Origin: Opitutales bacterium
GTDB taxonomy: Bacteria > Verrucomicrobiota > Verrucomicrobiia > Opitutales > Opitutaceae
Length of the DNA stretch: 6,242 bases
Direction: 5' to 3'
Assembly: GCA_021772595.1 (NCBI GenBank)
Contig: JAJFLS010000795.1
Coordinates: 1 to 6,242, forward strand
Shown here: in pieces, positions 4,539 to 6,242 of the stretch
How positions within the stretch are numbered: the stretch's first letter is position 1
Layout of the letters: every line of letters begins with the position of its first letter
Notes under the pieces: generated by a model
Told to the model about the DNA's origin: nothing
What the model saw: only the letters and a program-made list of their open reading frames with translations
Database searches by the model: none
Made by a program: the position numbers and the translations under genes

Positions 4539-6242
4539 CTATTTGTTTTTCAGTAGGAAGGTCATCACGTCCCGTTGTTCGGCTGGGCTCAATCCGTTTA
4601 ACAAACGCGGCGGCATCAAAGACATGCTCATGGCTTCACGTTGTTCGATCTGGGATTGCGGGATAACGACGTCCTCTCCGTTAGCTTGTCCGAGTGTTAG
4701 GCTCTCGTCTGTTTCGTCTACGACCACTCCCAATGCCAGACCGCCGTCTTTCAAGCGCATTGTGTAGCCGATATGGTCTGGGTTAATTGCTGCACTTGGC
4801 TCATTGATGTCCTTCATAACCGACGCGTAATCGCGATGAATCAGGTTGGTCAAATTTGGACCAATACGACCTCCTTCGTCACCAACCTTGTGACATCTCC
4901 CGCATAATAGATGATCGCTGAAGAAGAGCGTCTTACCGTTTTGCCAGTCGCCTCCTGCGATTTCCGGAATGATGCGTTCTTGAGGTTCTGTCGATTCGTT
5001 AGAGTTTGATCGGATCCAGGGAAGTTTAAAACGATCCAATGGGAATGTTCGCGGACGTGTGTCTTCCGCCGTGTACCAATGCGCCGCCAAGCTCCCGCCG
5101 TTGTCGAGAATAAGCTCAAGCGGTAGCCACTGGTTTTTCTTCGGAACCACAGTCACTTTCACTTTCCCAGCGGTTTCACGCTCGACCACTCCCTCGACGC
5201 GAAGATTGATCGCTTCGTCGGATTCGAAAACAACCGTCACGGTTTCCAGTGGATACTCGTAGTCTATCGTAGCGCCCGGCTGAATGGCCGGTCGCAACAT
5301 ATTCTCAAGATCGAGTTGAGTACGCAGAGTGATGCTTTTCCCGACTGAGCGTGTAAGGAATTTTCGATGACGTTCACTGGCGCTCGTCAACTCACGTGTG
5401 ACTTCTAAATCCAAGTGGGGCAGCCAAGCGCTTTCCTCTCCTAGTAGAGCTTCCACGCCGTTGAGATTCGCGAGTACGTCGATATCAGAAGTTCCGCTGT
5501 CTTCGCGATCTTTGAAAATCGCCACTGCGTAGTTCGAATCTTCAATACGAGACTCGGTCAATATTACGATTTCTCGTTGATCCGCCGTAATCCCAGCGGA
5601 CAAGACGGGCAATTGGTAGCGGCCCACTTTCATTTGGTCCTTCACGACTTGGTAACCGGGTCGCATCGTTTCGAATCGATCCCCTGCCGAGACGTGAGTT
5701 CCCATTGTTATGTCGCACCGGGCGACTAGATTTTTCACATGGTCCAAGGCCAGCGGACGATCAAATGCGATCCTGAATTCGGTCGGGCTGGCGGCGTATG
5801 CTAGCACGGGTTGCGGCGCAGATGTATCCGTGTATCGGATGCGAAATAGCTTGCCCTTACCCTTGGGTCCGGTGCCCCAATCCGGTGCTCCACTGTGGCA
5901 GGCGACCAGTAAATCGCCGTTTGGCGTGGGGATCGCGTCAATTGTCAGCATCGAGAGGCAGGCGATTAGCGTGTTTTGGGCTACGTAATCAGCGTCTGTT
6001 TTGATGAGTTTCGTTCTCCAGATCTTTCCACGCGATTCTCCCGACATCAAAGCGTCGCCTCGCCACCAATCAGGACCGAAAGTCTTATCACCGTCTGCGA
6101 CCGGTTCGTTGAAGTGGAGGCCGCAAGTGGATTGATGTTGTGGTCGATAATCGAATACGCTCGGTTCGTCGATAACCCCAGGCAAATACTGCGGATGCCG
6201 AGGAGGGAATCCATAGTGGCGTCCTTTTTGAATATGAAGCAA
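4539..6242 (-). CDS. PVC-type heme-binding (CxxCH) protein with beta-propeller-like region, C-terminal part (5' truncated)
   Basis: The frame runs off the right edge, so the start is not visible; the TTG at the edge should not be taken as a start. The 567 visible residues are perhaps two thirds of a protein of a type usually around 800-1000 residues. The visible N-terminal part ends a sugar-dehydrogenase-like propeller (GDLLVACHSGAPDWGTG, KGKLFRIRYTD). A beta-rich middle region of about 300 residues follows. The C-terminus is the PVC heme-binding domain (TIGR02603-like): NGKTLFFSDHLLCGRCHKVG, with CGRCH at residues 447-451 of the visible part, then GGRIGPNLTNLIHRDYASV, NEPSAAINPDH and SLMPPRLLNGLSPAEQRDV. 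C447 and C450 would bind heme c, H451 is the proximal ligand, and M543 in SLMPP is a candidate distal ligand. The protein is probably exported and passes electrons from a periplasmic oxidation. The TAG stop is at 4541-4539. Confidence 0.92.
   Translation of the reverse strand: MLHIQKGRHYGFPPRHPQYLPGVIDEPSVFDYRPQHQSTCGLHFNEPVADGDKTFGPDWWRGDALMSGESRGKIWRTKLIKTDADYVAQNTLIACLSMLTIDAIPTPNGDLLVACHSGAPDWGTGPKGKGKLFRIRYTDTSAPQPVLAYAASPTEFRIAFDRPLALDHVKNLVARCDITMGTHVSAGDRFETMRPGYQVVKDQMKVGRYQLPVLSAGITADQREIVILTESRIEDSNYAVAIFKDREDSGTSDIDVLANLNGVEALLGEESAWLPHLDLEVTRELTSASERHRKFLTRSVGKSITLRTQLDLENMLRPAIQPGATIDYEYPLETVTVVFESDEAINLRVEGVVERETAGKVKVTVVPKKNQWLPLELILDNGGSLAAHWYTAEDTRPRTFPLDRFKLPWIRSNSNESTEPQERIIPEIAGGDWQNGKTLFFSDHLLCGRCHKVGDEGGRIGPNLTNLIHRDYASVMKDINEPSAAINPDHIGYTMRLKDGGLALGVVVDETDESLTLGQANGEDVVIPQSQIEQREAMSMSLMPPRLLNGLSPAEQRDVMTFLLKNK

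Overview
The window looks like chromosomal DNA from a planctomycete or verrucomicrobial (PVC-superphylum) bacterium. Three genes belong to families that are greatly expanded in those phyla: the C-terminal part of a PSD1/DUF1553 protein, a Tat-exported DUF1501 protein, and a large protein with a PVC-type C-terminal CxxCH heme domain. The palindromic intergenic elements would fit a verrucomicrobial host, but that is recollection rather than anything the window proves.

Layout. From 1 to 2143 (+ strand) the truncated DUF1553 gene overlaps the DUF1501 gene by ATGA, the standard two-gene operon of this group. From 2144 to 2600 there is no convincing gene. The stretch holds a short decayed-looking fragment that resembles the 3' end of the heme-protein gene at the right of the window, an ambiguous stretch open on both strands, and a REP-like palindromic element. 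From 4051 down to 2601 (- strand) lies a two-gene AbiE-type toxin-antitoxin/phage-defence operon: an AbiEi-like winged-helix antitoxin, followed with an ATGA overlap by an AbiEii nucleotidyltransferase toxin. From 4052 to 4538 there is a strongly A+T-rich leader for that operon and then a gene-free stretch rich in hairpins, including a 62-bp two-armed palindrome. From 6242 down to 4539 (- strand) is the C-terminal two thirds or so of the heme-domain protein, whose start lies outside the window.

How the genes relate. The outer genes are exported proteins typical of PVC loci that are often near sulfatase and polysaccharide-degradation genes. DUF1553 and DUF1501 are almost always paired, and the heme protein probably has a periplasmic redox or dehydrogenase role. 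The AbiE operon is functionally unrelated and converges on the DUF1501 operon. It is flanked by palindromic elements and possibly by degenerate direct copies of a gene 3' end, which suggests it was inserted into an existing metabolic locus. No integrase, transposase, tRNA, rRNA or CRISPR array is visible.

The points most worth following are two Asp-to-Asn differences from the usual AbiEii motifs, the palindromic elements around the AbiE operon, and the possible direct repeat that brackets the cargo.
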